In this document: positions 7,645-15,038 of the stretch, one piece after another
Layout: every line of letters begins with the position of its first letter
How positions within the stretch are numbered: the stretch's first letter is position 1
Notes under the pieces: model-generated
Told to the model about the DNA's origin: nothing
Database searches by the model: none
Seen by the model: only the letters and a program-made list of their open reading frames with translations
Program-made: the position numbers and the translations under genes
NCBI GenBank assembly: GCA_016869695.1
Contig: VGDN01000003.1
Coordinates: forward strand, 1 to 17,371
DNA from: Alphaproteobacteria bacterium
Lineage (GTDB): Bacteria > Pseudomonadota > Alphaproteobacteria > Rickettsiales > UBA1997
Length of the DNA: 17,371 bases
Reading direction: 5' to 3'

Positions 7645-9051
7645 ATGAAGTTCATCTCAACCCGCCTTGCCGCTCCCACCTTGTCTTTTGAAGAAACTAT
7701 TTTTCAGGGACTGGCTAGCGACGGCGGTCTTTATGTTCCTGAATTTTTACCACAATTCGACGAGAAGAAAATTTCCGAGCTAAAAAAATTAAGTTACGAA
7801 GAGCTGTTTTTCGAGATCACACGCTACTTTGTCGAAGGCGAAATCTCCGCTGAGCATTACAAAAAAATCATTTCTGATTCTTACAAAAATTTTACTCACC
7901 AAGCCATCGCACCTTTCAAACAGCTATCTCCCAATCTTTTTCTTCTCGAACTTTTTCACGGACCAACCCTCGCCTTCAAAGATTTTGCGCTGCAGTTTTT
8001 AGGAAATTTACTCAACCACTTCCTGCAAAAACGTAGCGAAAAAATCACGATTATTGGCGCTACTTCTGGCGACACTGGATCAGCGGCAATTCAAGGCTGT
8101 AAAGCTTGCCACAACGCACAGATCTTCATCCTCCATCCCCACAACAAAGTTTCCGATATACAAAGAAAGCAAATGACGACTGTCGTCGCAGACAATGTTT
8201 TCAACTTCGCGGTGGAAGGAAATTTTGATGATTGCCAGGCAATGGTGAAGAAGATGTTCACCGACCAAAGTTTTCTGAAAGGTCGAAGAATGGTGGCGGT
8301 AAACTCGATTAACTTCGCGCGAATAATGGCGCAGATTGTTTATTACTTTTACGCCGGACTCAGGCTGGGCGCGGATAAAACACCAGTGTCATTCTCAGTT
8401 CCAACCGGGAATTTCGGCGATATTTACGCCGGATTCTTAGCCAAAAGAATTGGGCTTAAGATCAACAAACTCGTGATTGCAACCAATGCTAACGACATCC
8501 TTGTTCGCTTCCTAAATCAGAATGATTACCGCAAAACCCAAATGATTGAAACCATCTCTCCGAGCATGAATATCCAGGTCTCAAGCAATTTTGAACGACT
8601 ACTTTTTGACGCGCACAAAGCCCAAAAACTAGAAGCAAAAATGCCGGAGCTAATGCAGAAATTCGAGCTTAATGGCACGTTAGAGGTGTCTGACGAAATC
8701 CTCAAAGCCATTCAAAAAGATTTCGCTGCCTATTCCTGCGACGACAAAACAACCAGAGAAACAATCAAAAATATTTTTGAAAAAACCGGCGAGACTCTTG
8801 ATCCACACAGTGCAACCGGGGTTAATGTCGCCGCAAAATTTTGCGATAACAAGGATTACGCTGACGAATTTGTGATTAGTTTAGCTACCGCTCACCCTGC
8901 AAAATTCCCAGAATCCGTAATCGAGGCGGGCGCTCCCAAGCCGACATTACCACACTTCCTCAAAGATCTAAACAAACGCAAAGAAAAATTCTCAGTGGTC
9001 GAAAATGATTTGGAAAAGGTGAAAGAGGTTGTTGTAGAGAGGTTGAATTGA
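7645..9051 (+). CDS. thrC: Threonine synthase
   Basis: This PLP enzyme converts O-phosphohomoserine to threonine, the last step of threonine synthesis. The 468 residues match the long bacterial class. MKFISTRLAAPTLSFEETIF and GLASDGGLYVP open the protein. FHGPTLAFKDFALQ carries the PLP-binding lysine (K112). GATSGDTGSAA (138-148) binds the cofactor phosphate and SVPTGNFGDIYAG is a further family motif. TAHPAKFPESV closes the conserved part. ccmF starts one base after its stop, so the two are probably cotranscribed. Typical Rickettsia lack this pathway, so the gene argues for a less reduced relative or another order. Confidence 0.95.
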   Translation: MKFISTRLAAPTLSFEETIFQGLASDGGLYVPEFLPQFDEKKISELKKLSYEELFFEITRYFVEGEISAEHYKKIISDSYKNFTHQAIAPFKQLSPNLFLLELFHGPTLAFKDFALQFLGNLLNHFLQKRSEKITIIGATSGDTGSAAIQGCKACHNAQIFILHPHNKVSDIQRKQMTTVVADNVFNFAVEGNFDDCQAMVKKMFTDQSFLKGRRMVAVNSINFARIMAQIVYYFYAGLRLGADKTPVSFSVPTGNFGDIYAGFLAKRIGLKINKLVIATNANDILVRFLNQNDYRKTQMIETISPSMNIQVSSNFERLLFDAHKAQKLEAKMPELMQKFELNGTLEVSDEILKAIQKDFAAYSCDDKTTRETIKNIFEKTGETLDPHSATGVNVAAKFCDNKDYADEFVISLATAHPAKFPESVIEAGAPKPTLPHFLKDLNKRKEKFSVVENDLEKVKEVVVERLN

Positions 9052-9052
9052 A

Positions 9053-10831
9053 ATGGCTCCAGCTCTAGGCCTCTCCTCTCTGTTTTTAGTTTTTTCTGTC
9101 GCGATCTTTTTGCCGTTTTTTGTTTTTTTTAGTTGGAAGAAAATCGCTCCAACTGAGTTAGAAAAAATCTCACAACGTCTTGTCGCTTTAATACTCGCAG
9201 CCTCACTCTTCTCACAACTCTGCCTGATTTACTCCTTCCTCATTTCAGATTATTCGGTCACGAATGTTTACAAAAATTCCCACCACCTCAAGCCGCTGAT
9301 TTACAAAATTTCTGGCAGTTGGGGAAATCACGAGGGCTCAATGCTACTGCTGATCACCACCCTATCTGCTTACACCGTCGGTTTTGGATTTTTGAGCAAG
9401 TCGAATGCGAAAGAAAAACTAATTACCCTATCCACCCAATCAGCAATCATCTCTCTCTTCGCCGCTTTTACTGCTTTTACTTCCAACCCATTCGCGCGGA
9501 TTTTTCCGACCCCCGCAAATGGTCTCGGCCTAAATCCCTTACTCCAAGACATCGGTCTCGCCCTACACCCGCCAATTCTCTACACTGGTTACATTGGTTT
9601 CTCGCTCGTCTTCTCCTTAATAATCGCCGGACTTCTGTTGGAAAAAATATGCCCATTCCACCCAAAACAGTCGATTTCTGACGAAGAAGTTTTGAGCAAA
9701 AATCACGGTCAGAATTCGACTGTTTTGGGTGGAATGGGCATAGACCGCGATTTCGTCAGAAGAATGCAGGTCTGGCTATTTTTTTCTTACGGATTTTTAA
9801 CTCTTGGAATCGGGCTTGGAGCCTGGTGGGCGTACCGCGAACTAGGTTGGGGTGGTTACTGGTTTTGGGATCCGGTCGAGAATATTTCACTAATGCCGTG
9901 GCTCGCTGCGACCGCGCTAATCCACGCCGCAAAGCTAGTCGAGCGCAAAGAAATTTACCAAAATTGGACAGCATTTCTGGCCATTCTCACCTTCATTCTC
10001 TGCTTGCTTGGAATATTCCTTACCCGCTCCGGTGTCTTGAGCTCCGTGCATTCATTCGCAATTGACGCTGGTCGTGGATTCTTCATTTTAGCTTTAATTT
10101 TTTTGATTGGCGGTGGCGGAATGTTGGTGTTTGGGTACAAGGCAAAAGGCGGAAGGCGTAAGGCAGAAGGCGATTGGTTAATACTTGCTAACAACTACTT
10201 CCTCCTAATCGCCCTCTTCACCGTGCTGCTCGGCACCACTTACCCACTCTTCTTACGCGGGCTATTTGGCGAATTCATCAGTATTGGCGCAAGCTACTAC
10301 AACAAGATTTTCGCGATTTTGATTGTGCCGTTTTTGCTGCTGATTGCTTATTCAACAAAGTCACTCCGCCCTACCCCCAAGAACCTCGCCCATCTCGGAT
10401 TCTTTTTAATTATTCTCGGCATTTGTAGCAGTTCTTACTTCGGAATAACTAAGGAGCTAAACCTCAAACAAGGCGAGTCATTCACACTCGGCAAATACCA
10501 AATTCGCTTCGTCAAAACCGAATATTTCGCCGGCAAAAATTTCCTCACGAGGCAGGGAGATTTTGTGGTAACGAAAAATGGAGACGAGGTCGTAACCTTA
10601 CAGCCCCAACTGCGCTACTACCCCGTCAACGACCAAACAACAAATGAAGCGGCAATTAATCACGGATTTTTCGGCGACCTTTATTTGGTGATTGGCAACA
10701 AGGATGAGCAAGAAAACTACGCTCTGCGCGCTTACTACAAGCCGATGATTTGGTTGATTTGGCTCGGCTGTTTTTTAGTTTTTTTCGCCTCGATCCAAAA
10801 AATTTTTCGTAAGGGCGCCTCTAAAAATTGA
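9053..10831 (+). CDS. ccmF: Cytochrome c maturation heme lyase subunit CcmF
   Basis: CcmF is the multi-span membrane subunit of system I cytochrome c maturation and attaches heme to apocytochrome c with CcmH. The 592 residues carry the family motifs in order: KNSHHLKPLIYKISGSWGNH and EGSMLL, ALHPPILYTGYIG, and the WWD heme-handling domain (GWGGYWFWDPVENISLMPWL, about 263-282). TRSGVLSSVHSF and the late PQLRYYP plus YYKPMIWLIWLGC follow. Two insertions stand out: about 31 residues from a palindrome (200-230), just before the helix leading to the WWD domain, and a stretch coded by five AAGGCNN units (about 363-373). The ATG lies one base after thrC. The last codons are inside another palindrome. 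No other ccm genes are near. Confidence 0.95.
   Translation: MAPALGLSSLFLVFSVAIFLPFFVFFSWKKIAPTELEKISQRLVALILAASLFSQLCLIYSFLISDYSVTNVYKNSHHLKPLIYKISGSWGNHEGSMLLLITTLSAYTVGFGFLSKSNAKEKLITLSTQSAIISLFAAFTAFTSNPFARIFPTPANGLGLNPLLQDIGLALHPPILYTGYIGFSLVFSLIIAGLLLEKICPFHPKQSISDEEVLSKNHGQNSTVLGGMGIDRDFVRRMQVWLFFSYGFLTLGIGLGAWWAYRELGWGGYWFWDPVENISLMPWLAATALIHAAKLVERKEIYQNWTAFLAILTFILCLLGIFLTRSGVLSSVHSFAIDAGRGFFILALIFLIGGGGMLVFGYKAKGGRRKAEGDWLILANNYFLLIALFTVLLGTTYPLFLRGLFGEFISIGASYYNKIFAILIVPFLLLIAYSTKSLRPTPKNLAHLGFFLIILGICSSSYFGITKELNLKQGESFTLGKYQIRFVKTEYFAGKNFLTRQGDFVVTKNGDEVVTLQPQLRYYPVNDQTTNEAAINHGFFGDLYLVIGNKDEQENYALRAYYKPMIWLIWLGCFLVFFASIQKIFRKGASKN
9648..9742. repeat. 95-bp palindromic insertion inside ccmF, translated in frame
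   Basis: The 35-bp arms 9648-9682 and 9708-9742 are complementary with a single mismatch and enclose a 25-base loop. The palindrome starts TATGCCCATTCCACCCAAAA. It is read through in frame as 31 residues starting CPFHPKQS and ending GGMGI, between LLLEKI and DRDFVRR. Other CcmF proteins have no equivalent peptide that I know of here. An ATA triplet lies on each side. Confidence 0.9.
10139..10173 (+). repeat. Five AAGGCNN heptamers inside ccmF
   Basis: Five consecutive 7-bp units (AAGGCAA, AAGGCGG, AAGGCGT, AAGGCAG, AAGGCGA) lie in the coding region between two membrane segments of CcmF. They encode a basic KAKGGRRKAEG linker. The period of 7 is not a multiple of 3, so the peptide is not itself repetitive. 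Confidence 0.75.
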
Positions 10832-10949
10832 TTTTTTTGAGCGATTTGTAGGAAGTGAAAATTTTTGAAAGGCAAGAGTATATGTGCGTTTCAAAAATTT
10901 TCACTGACGCCAAAATCGCCGAAAAAGGCGATTTTTGGAGGTGCCCGTA
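10810..10949. repeat. 140-bp imperfect palindrome spanning the 3' end of ccmF
   Basis: The outer parts match as TAAGGGCGCCTC against the complement of GAGGTGCCCGTA. The inner 17-bp arms (10854-10870 and 10889-10905, AGTGAAAATTTTTGAAA) are perfect, with an 18-base loop. Between them GCGATTTGT faces a segment that can also fold alone (10912-10935, nine-pair stem). The element covers the last codons and stop of ccmF and ends seven bases before the NDUFS4-like gene. It could attenuate the transcript between the two genes. Confidence 0.8.
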
Positions 10950-10956
10950 AAGCAAA

Positions 10957-11241
10957 ATGAAATTCCGCATCTTCCAGCCAGCCAAATCAGCAATGCAGTC
11001 CGGCAGAAAAAACATTAAGAAGTGGTTAATGCTGCCGGTTGAAGAAAAAAATATTCGCGAGGTCAACCCACTCACCGCCTGGATTTCCGCTAGTGACACC
11101 TCCTCCCAACTTCGCTTTGAGTTCGCTACAAAAGAAGAAGCGGTAAATTTTGCCAAAAGGAGTGGATTTACATTTGAGGTCACCGAGTCGCACCACTCAA
11201 GCATTAAGCCCAAATCCTACGCTGCCAATTTCACCAACTAA
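10957..11241 (+). CDS. NDUFS4-like accessory subunit of NADH dehydrogenase (complex I)
   Basis: The 94-residue protein matches the ETC complex I conserved region shared by mitochondrial NDUFS4 (18 kDa, AQDQ subunit) and its alphaproteobacterial relatives. It opens FRIFQPAKSAMQSGRKN, continues KKWLMLPVE, and has NPLTAWISASDTSSQLRFEF. EEAVNFAKRSGFTFEV then gives the expected order. In bacteria the subunit sits at the peripheral arm of complex I near the NADH-binding module. The gene is alone here, away from any nuo operon. GGAGGTG lies 13 bases before the ATG, rather far, within the preceding palindrome. It is a good marker for Alphaproteobacteria. Confidence 0.9.
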   Translation: MKFRIFQPAKSAMQSGRKNIKKWLMLPVEEKNIREVNPLTAWISASDTSSQLRFEFATKEEAVNFAKRSGFTFEVTESHHSSIKPKSYAANFTN

Positions 11242-11353
11242 TTTCCTAAATTTTCCAAGATTTTTCACTTGTGTGCAAAATCTCTAAAAAAAGCTGTAAA
11301 TCCTTGTAAGTAAAGGTGTAGTGCTGGTTTTTAATTAGGTTATTTCTTTCCCC

Positions 11354-11441
11354 TAAATTCACGTGTTCTGGCCTTTAACTCGTGAATCTATTGATTTTAC
11401 TAACAAGATTCACGAGTTTCTGCCAAAAGCACGTGAATTTA
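11354..11441. repeat. 88-bp palindrome at the 5' end of the Fic gene
   Basis: TAAATTCACGTG at the left end and CACGTGAATTTA at the right end are perfect complements. Inside, AACTCGTGAATCT faces AGATTCACGAGTT, also perfect, and the segment between the two paired blocks is only partly complementary. It includes the GTG at 11363 and ends with the first base of the ATG at 11441. Depending on the start used, it encodes the first 26 residues of the protein or serves as its leader. Confidence 0.8.
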
Positions 11442-12256
11442 TGCAAAAACTTTCAACTCACTTAAAACAGATTATTCAGCTTCAACGCAATTACCGCGCG
11501 GCTTTGCCAGGACGCGATATGATTCTTGCTCGAATCTTCAACTCAGAATATGACGAGATAATTAAAAGAGAAAAACAGCTCTCACCACGTGAGGCCGAAA
11601 ATCTCAGAACTCTGTCTTTTGCTGTACACGAGAAGGCTCAGACAGAAAAGCTCGACCTACAACTAATCGTGTCTCTGCACGAAATCATTACTACCAAAAC
11701 GGGTGATGAAACCTACGGCCGCTTCCGCAAACACAAGGAGCGCGCTCGCATCAAAACCGAAATCGAGGATTACGTAGCGCCAAAACCGGCACAAATGCAC
11801 AAAATTTTAGACGAGATTTTGGTTACTTATTACAGCTCGCACCAACAAGGAATCGTCAAGCGCTTAGCCCAACTTCACCTGAATTTTTGTCACGCTCGAC
11901 CATTTGTTGACGCCAATGGACGCGTGGCTCGTGCACTGGTCAATCACTTACTAATTCGCGAAGGATTTCCACCGATTATTTTTCCGATTTACCACAAAAT
12001 TGACCGCAAGAAATACAACGAATCCTTCCAGGAATTTAACAAAAAAAAGCTGACCAAAAAAATGGAGGAGATCATCGCCGAGGCGCTAATCGACAGCCTC
12101 AACAAACGCTTGGCTTATCTTGATTACAAAAAAATTATCCCTCTTTCCACCTATGCCAAATCCAAAAAAATCCCTATTCCCAATCTGCTCAACAAAGCCA
12201 AACGCCGCAGCATTCCGGCCTTTGTGGAAGATGGGGAATGGCGAATTGGGGTTTAA
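11363..12256 (+). CDS. Fic domain protein (probable AMP transferase)
   Basis: Fic proteins usually move AMP from ATP to a hydroxyl side chain of a target protein; many are effectors or toxins. The core motif HARPFVDANGRVAR (about 177-190 from the GTG) keeps the catalytic His, the acidic residue and the phosphate-binding Asn-Gly-Arg; Ala replaces the usual first Gly. Upstream, GDETYGRFRKHK and YVAPKPAQMHKILDE fit the flap and preceding helix of the fold. LNFCHARPF is the helix leading into the active site. I do not see a clear inhibitory [ST]xxxE[GN] motif. The frame runs from a GTG at 11363 (297 residues), but those first 26 residues come from a palindrome, so the ATG at 11441 (271 residues) is as likely. 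Neither has a ribosome binding site. The next gene is an ankyrin protein. Confidence 0.85.
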   Translation: MFWPLTRESIDFTNKIHEFLPKAREFMQKLSTHLKQIIQLQRNYRAALPGRDMILARIFNSEYDEIIKREKQLSPREAENLRTLSFAVHEKAQTEKLDLQLIVSLHEIITTKTGDETYGRFRKHKERARIKTEIEDYVAPKPAQMHKILDEILVTYYSSHQQGIVKRLAQLHLNFCHARPFVDANGRVARALVNHLLIREGFPPIIFPIYHKIDRKKYNESFQEFNKKKLTKKMEEIIAEALIDSLNKRLAYLDYKKIIPLSTYAKSKKIPIPNLLNKAKRRSIPAFVEDGEWRIGV

Positions 12257-12306
12257 AATAACCACAATCGTGCTTAATAAAACATTCACCAAGCCAATCA
12301 TCTCCT

Positions 12307-12472
12307 ACTGTCATACTGAACTTAGAAAATCTTGGATCGCGTAAGCGATACTAGATTTTCTTACGTGAAGTATCTCGTGAAGCTTTGTCCAGCCTGACTT
12401 CATGAGATACCTCGCTAAGAGTTTCTAAAATCGTTGGCACGATTTAAGAAACTCTAAACTCAGTATGACAGT
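12307..12472. repeat. 166-bp nested palindromic element between fic and the ankyrin gene
   Basis: The ends are perfect 13-bp inverted repeats (ACTGTCATACTGA at 12307 and its complement at 12460-12472). The whole arms, about 73 bases each, can be aligned with scattered mismatches. Each arm also folds by itself: AGAAAATCT with AGATTTTCT on the left, AGAGTTTCT with AGAAACTCT on the right. GTATCTCGTGAAG opposes CTTCATGAGATAC at the centre. The shape resembles a MITE or a Rickettsia-type palindromic element. The 278-bp gap between the two genes holds little else. Confidence 0.85.
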
Positions 12473-12534
12473 GGGCGGGACAAGGGTTGTGGATAGTTTT
12501 CTTAAGTGCAACTGGGGTCTAACATCAGCAGACA

Positions 12535-15033
12535 ATGGAGGAAATTTACAGCATCATCCGCGACGGCTCGCTTGCGGATGTCAGACGATTTATTGAGCAA
12601 CAAAGAATTGCGGAAAGCGTAAATAATCTCACCGACCAAGACGGGCTGACACCTTATCTAGTGGCCGCTGAAGCTGGTCACACCGAGATCTTCGACTATC
12701 TCGCCTCCCTACCAAATTTTGACGTCACAAAAAAAGACAAACACAATCTCAACGCCTTGCTCTTGGCGACTATCCGCGGACGGATGGAGATGTTTGATCA
12801 CCCGGTGAAGAAACATAAATTCGACACATCTCAGTCTCTTCATTACGCCATTAGAAATAGTGGTGACCTAAAGACGGTGGAGCATTTACTCACCAATCAC
12901 GCCTTTCCGGTCACTGATGATCTAATAAAATTCGCGCGAGATTGTAACAAACCCGCGGTCGCCACTTATCTGGATAAAATCGCCAAGCTCAACGAAGCGC
13001 TGCAAGTGGCGATCAAAAATAAAGATTTTCCTACCTTCAAAAATCTCTGCGAAAAGCAAGGAGCTAAACCAAAATCAACTGCGCGAAGTTTGGCGGAAGA
13101 TGCCGCGCTAAATGGTGCTTTGAATATTTTTGAATATCTGGCGCAGAGGCGTGATTACAACTATCTAGATCGCACCTTCCTTGCCCAGGAAGCCTTGTTT
13201 AAGAAGAATTGGCGGCTGTTGGAATCTTTGTTATTCAAAGAAAATTTAGATCCGAATTTAGGCTTTTCTTACGAAGGAAAATCTTACAACAGCCTCTACG
13301 AATTTGCTGAAACTCGCTTTGACAACGAAGCCTCTAACAACGAAGCCTACGCTTATTTGAAAAATCTAAAAAAAGAGAATGAGGAATTCACGCAGGCTGT
13401 AAAAAATAACGACCAAGATTTGATTCTCGGCGACAGAATTCTGCAAAGCACAATAAACCGCGCCGCCTTACAATGCGCGGCTTCCGGCAATTTGGAAATT
13501 TATCAAAAAATTTCTCGCAGCAAAAAATTCGACAAAAATTTTTGCGACGAAAAAGGGAGAAATATTTTTCATCTCGCCGTCACTTCCGGAAATGTCGAAT
13601 TTGTTGATTATCTGCTGGAGTCGTACCAGTTCTCGCTTGATAACATATCGAAACCGGAAATTTTTACTGCAGCGCAAAATTTTCCGAAGCTGGAAACTTA
13701 TTTAGTCAAAAAAGACGCCTGGTTTTTACTCAAAAAAAATCCCGATCTCGGCAAGGAAATTTCCGCAGTTTTTTACGACGAAACTAAGTCTGAAGAGGAA
13801 ATCATTGCGGCCTTTGAGGACTTAAAAACCATCACCGAAAATCCTTACAGGCTGGCAAGACATTTATTCAAAAATGAGCCGGGAAATTATTTTGATACCA
13901 TCTCGTACCTTACCGATCGTGGCTTTACAAAGCTTTACGCCAAACTCGCTGCGAACGAACCAGAACTGAGAATCGGCTACAAATACAATCTTTTTCATTT
14001 CTACCACGCCGCAGAAAGTGCTAAAAATGGTCACGAAAGATTTTCTGAAAATTACGCCGTCTTTGAAGAGGCGATGGGAAGTTTTGGTGACTCGAGTCAC
14101 ATATTTTTGCTCGAAAGAGGAAGAAGAGATACTGCGTTAGAAGCCTATTTAGAAGGGCTTCTCACTTCTGGCAGAGTGGTAACAAAACGCCTTTCCTCAG
14201 AAGAAATCGTCTCCTGCCTCATTCCATCTAAGAACAATCTGAAGCATTGGCGCTCTAGTGATCCAAGCGTTTTTTATTCTTTTCAAACTCCAGTGGGTTG
14301 GACAGACATCCCTTTTGATGAGGAGGAGAAAAAATTTTTTAATTCGGTCGTAGCCAAGGCGGCAAAAAATATCATTGTTCCGGTTGAAGAGATAAGGCTA
14401 ACTGCGGAAGAGCTACAGGCTGTAGTCGAAAACAGATTCGACAAAAATGTTTTTTTTATCGTTAAGGGTCAGATCGAAGGTAACGCCGTATACCCCATCA
14501 CCACCTCTCATCAAAATCGTAATGAGGTTGCTCACAAAATTATTATCGTGCCGGTTGAAAAAATTTTAGGCAGAGAATATGCGATGCTGCATCAGTTGGC
14601 GATTGGGATCGCCGATCTGAAGCATCCGTCATATTACGACTCTAGCATTGATACCGAGCCCAATTGCGACAATAGCGTTACGATTGCCGACAGCATCATG
14701 TCCCATATTTGCCCGCCTGGATCTTACTCCGCCGGCTGTTTCAACAGGGGCGGAAGGGGTGATGATGAATTCCCAGATTATTTGGGTTTTAGAGAAGCTG
14801 ATGTGCGGGCAATAAGTCGCAGCCTGGTTAGGCAATATCCCGAACTAGAGAACCAAACATGCGCCCCAGAGGAAAATCAAATCGCCACGATGCAAATGAT
14901 CTTGGTTGCGTTTTTATTGGGGGCAGTTGCGACATATTTTTTGGCAAGGCCAAGGGCGAGAATGGAACCAACAAATACTGATGAAGTGGTTGCTAGAGTG
15001 GCCGCTAGAGACGATCCGCAGCAGCATGGTTGA
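12535..15033 (+). CDS. Large ankyrin-repeat protein with a C-terminal metzincin-like remnant and membrane anchor
   Basis: The 832-residue protein is likely involved in host or neighbour interaction, by analogy with other ankyrin proteins of intracellular Alphaproteobacteria. Ankyrin-type repeats are visible at about 36-67 (DGLTPYLVAAEAGHTEIFDYL), 69-97, 101-129 and 336-369 (KGRNIFHLAVTSGNVEFVDYLL). The middle (about 390-600) is helical and unrecognised. At 686-698 HQLAIGIADLKHP resembles a decayed HEXXHXXGXXHP zinc site, and SIMSH (Met at 722) recalls the Met-turn of metzincin peptidases. The Glu and second His of the zinc motif are missing, so it is unlikely to be active. One hydrophobic segment lies at about 788-804, followed by a basic RPRAR. 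No N-terminal signal peptide is visible. The start is uncertain: no Shine-Dalgarno precedes the ATG at 12535. Confidence 0.8.
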   Translation: MEEIYSIIRDGSLADVRRFIEQQRIAESVNNLTDQDGLTPYLVAAEAGHTEIFDYLASLPNFDVTKKDKHNLNALLLATIRGRMEMFDHPVKKHKFDTSQSLHYAIRNSGDLKTVEHLLTNHAFPVTDDLIKFARDCNKPAVATYLDKIAKLNEALQVAIKNKDFPTFKNLCEKQGAKPKSTARSLAEDAALNGALNIFEYLAQRRDYNYLDRTFLAQEALFKKNWRLLESLLFKENLDPNLGFSYEGKSYNSLYEFAETRFDNEASNNEAYAYLKNLKKENEEFTQAVKNNDQDLILGDRILQSTINRAALQCAASGNLEIYQKISRSKKFDKNFCDEKGRNIFHLAVTSGNVEFVDYLLESYQFSLDNISKPEIFTAAQNFPKLETYLVKKDAWFLLKKNPDLGKEISAVFYDETKSEEEIIAAFEDLKTITENPYRLARHLFKNEPGNYFDTISYLTDRGFTKLYAKLAANEPELRIGYKYNLFHFYHAAESAKNGHERFSENYAVFEEAMGSFGDSSHIFLLERGRRDTALEAYLEGLLTSGRVVTKRLSSEEIVSCLIPSKNNLKHWRSSDPSVFYSFQTPVGWTDIPFDEEEKKFFNSVVAKAAKNIIVPVEEIRLTAEELQAVVENRFDKNVFFIVKGQIEGNAVYPITTSHQNRNEVAHKIIIVPVEKILGREYAMLHQLAIGIADLKHPSYYDSSIDTEPNCDNSVTIADSIMSHICPPGSYSAGCFNRGGRGDDEFPDYLGFREADVRAISRSLVRQYPELENQTCAPEENQIATMQMILVAFLLGAVATYFLARPRARMEPTNTDEVVARVAARDDPQQHG

Positions 15034-15038
15034 GGGTT

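Noticed and set aside
10821..11213. 130-residue frame antisense to the NDUFS4-like gene
   Set aside because: The opposite strand encodes a recognisable protein; this frame covers a palindrome and has no familiar motif.
12307..12472. Insertion sequence with transposase
   Set aside because: Terminal inverted repeats are present but there is no coding frame; at most a non-autonomous element.
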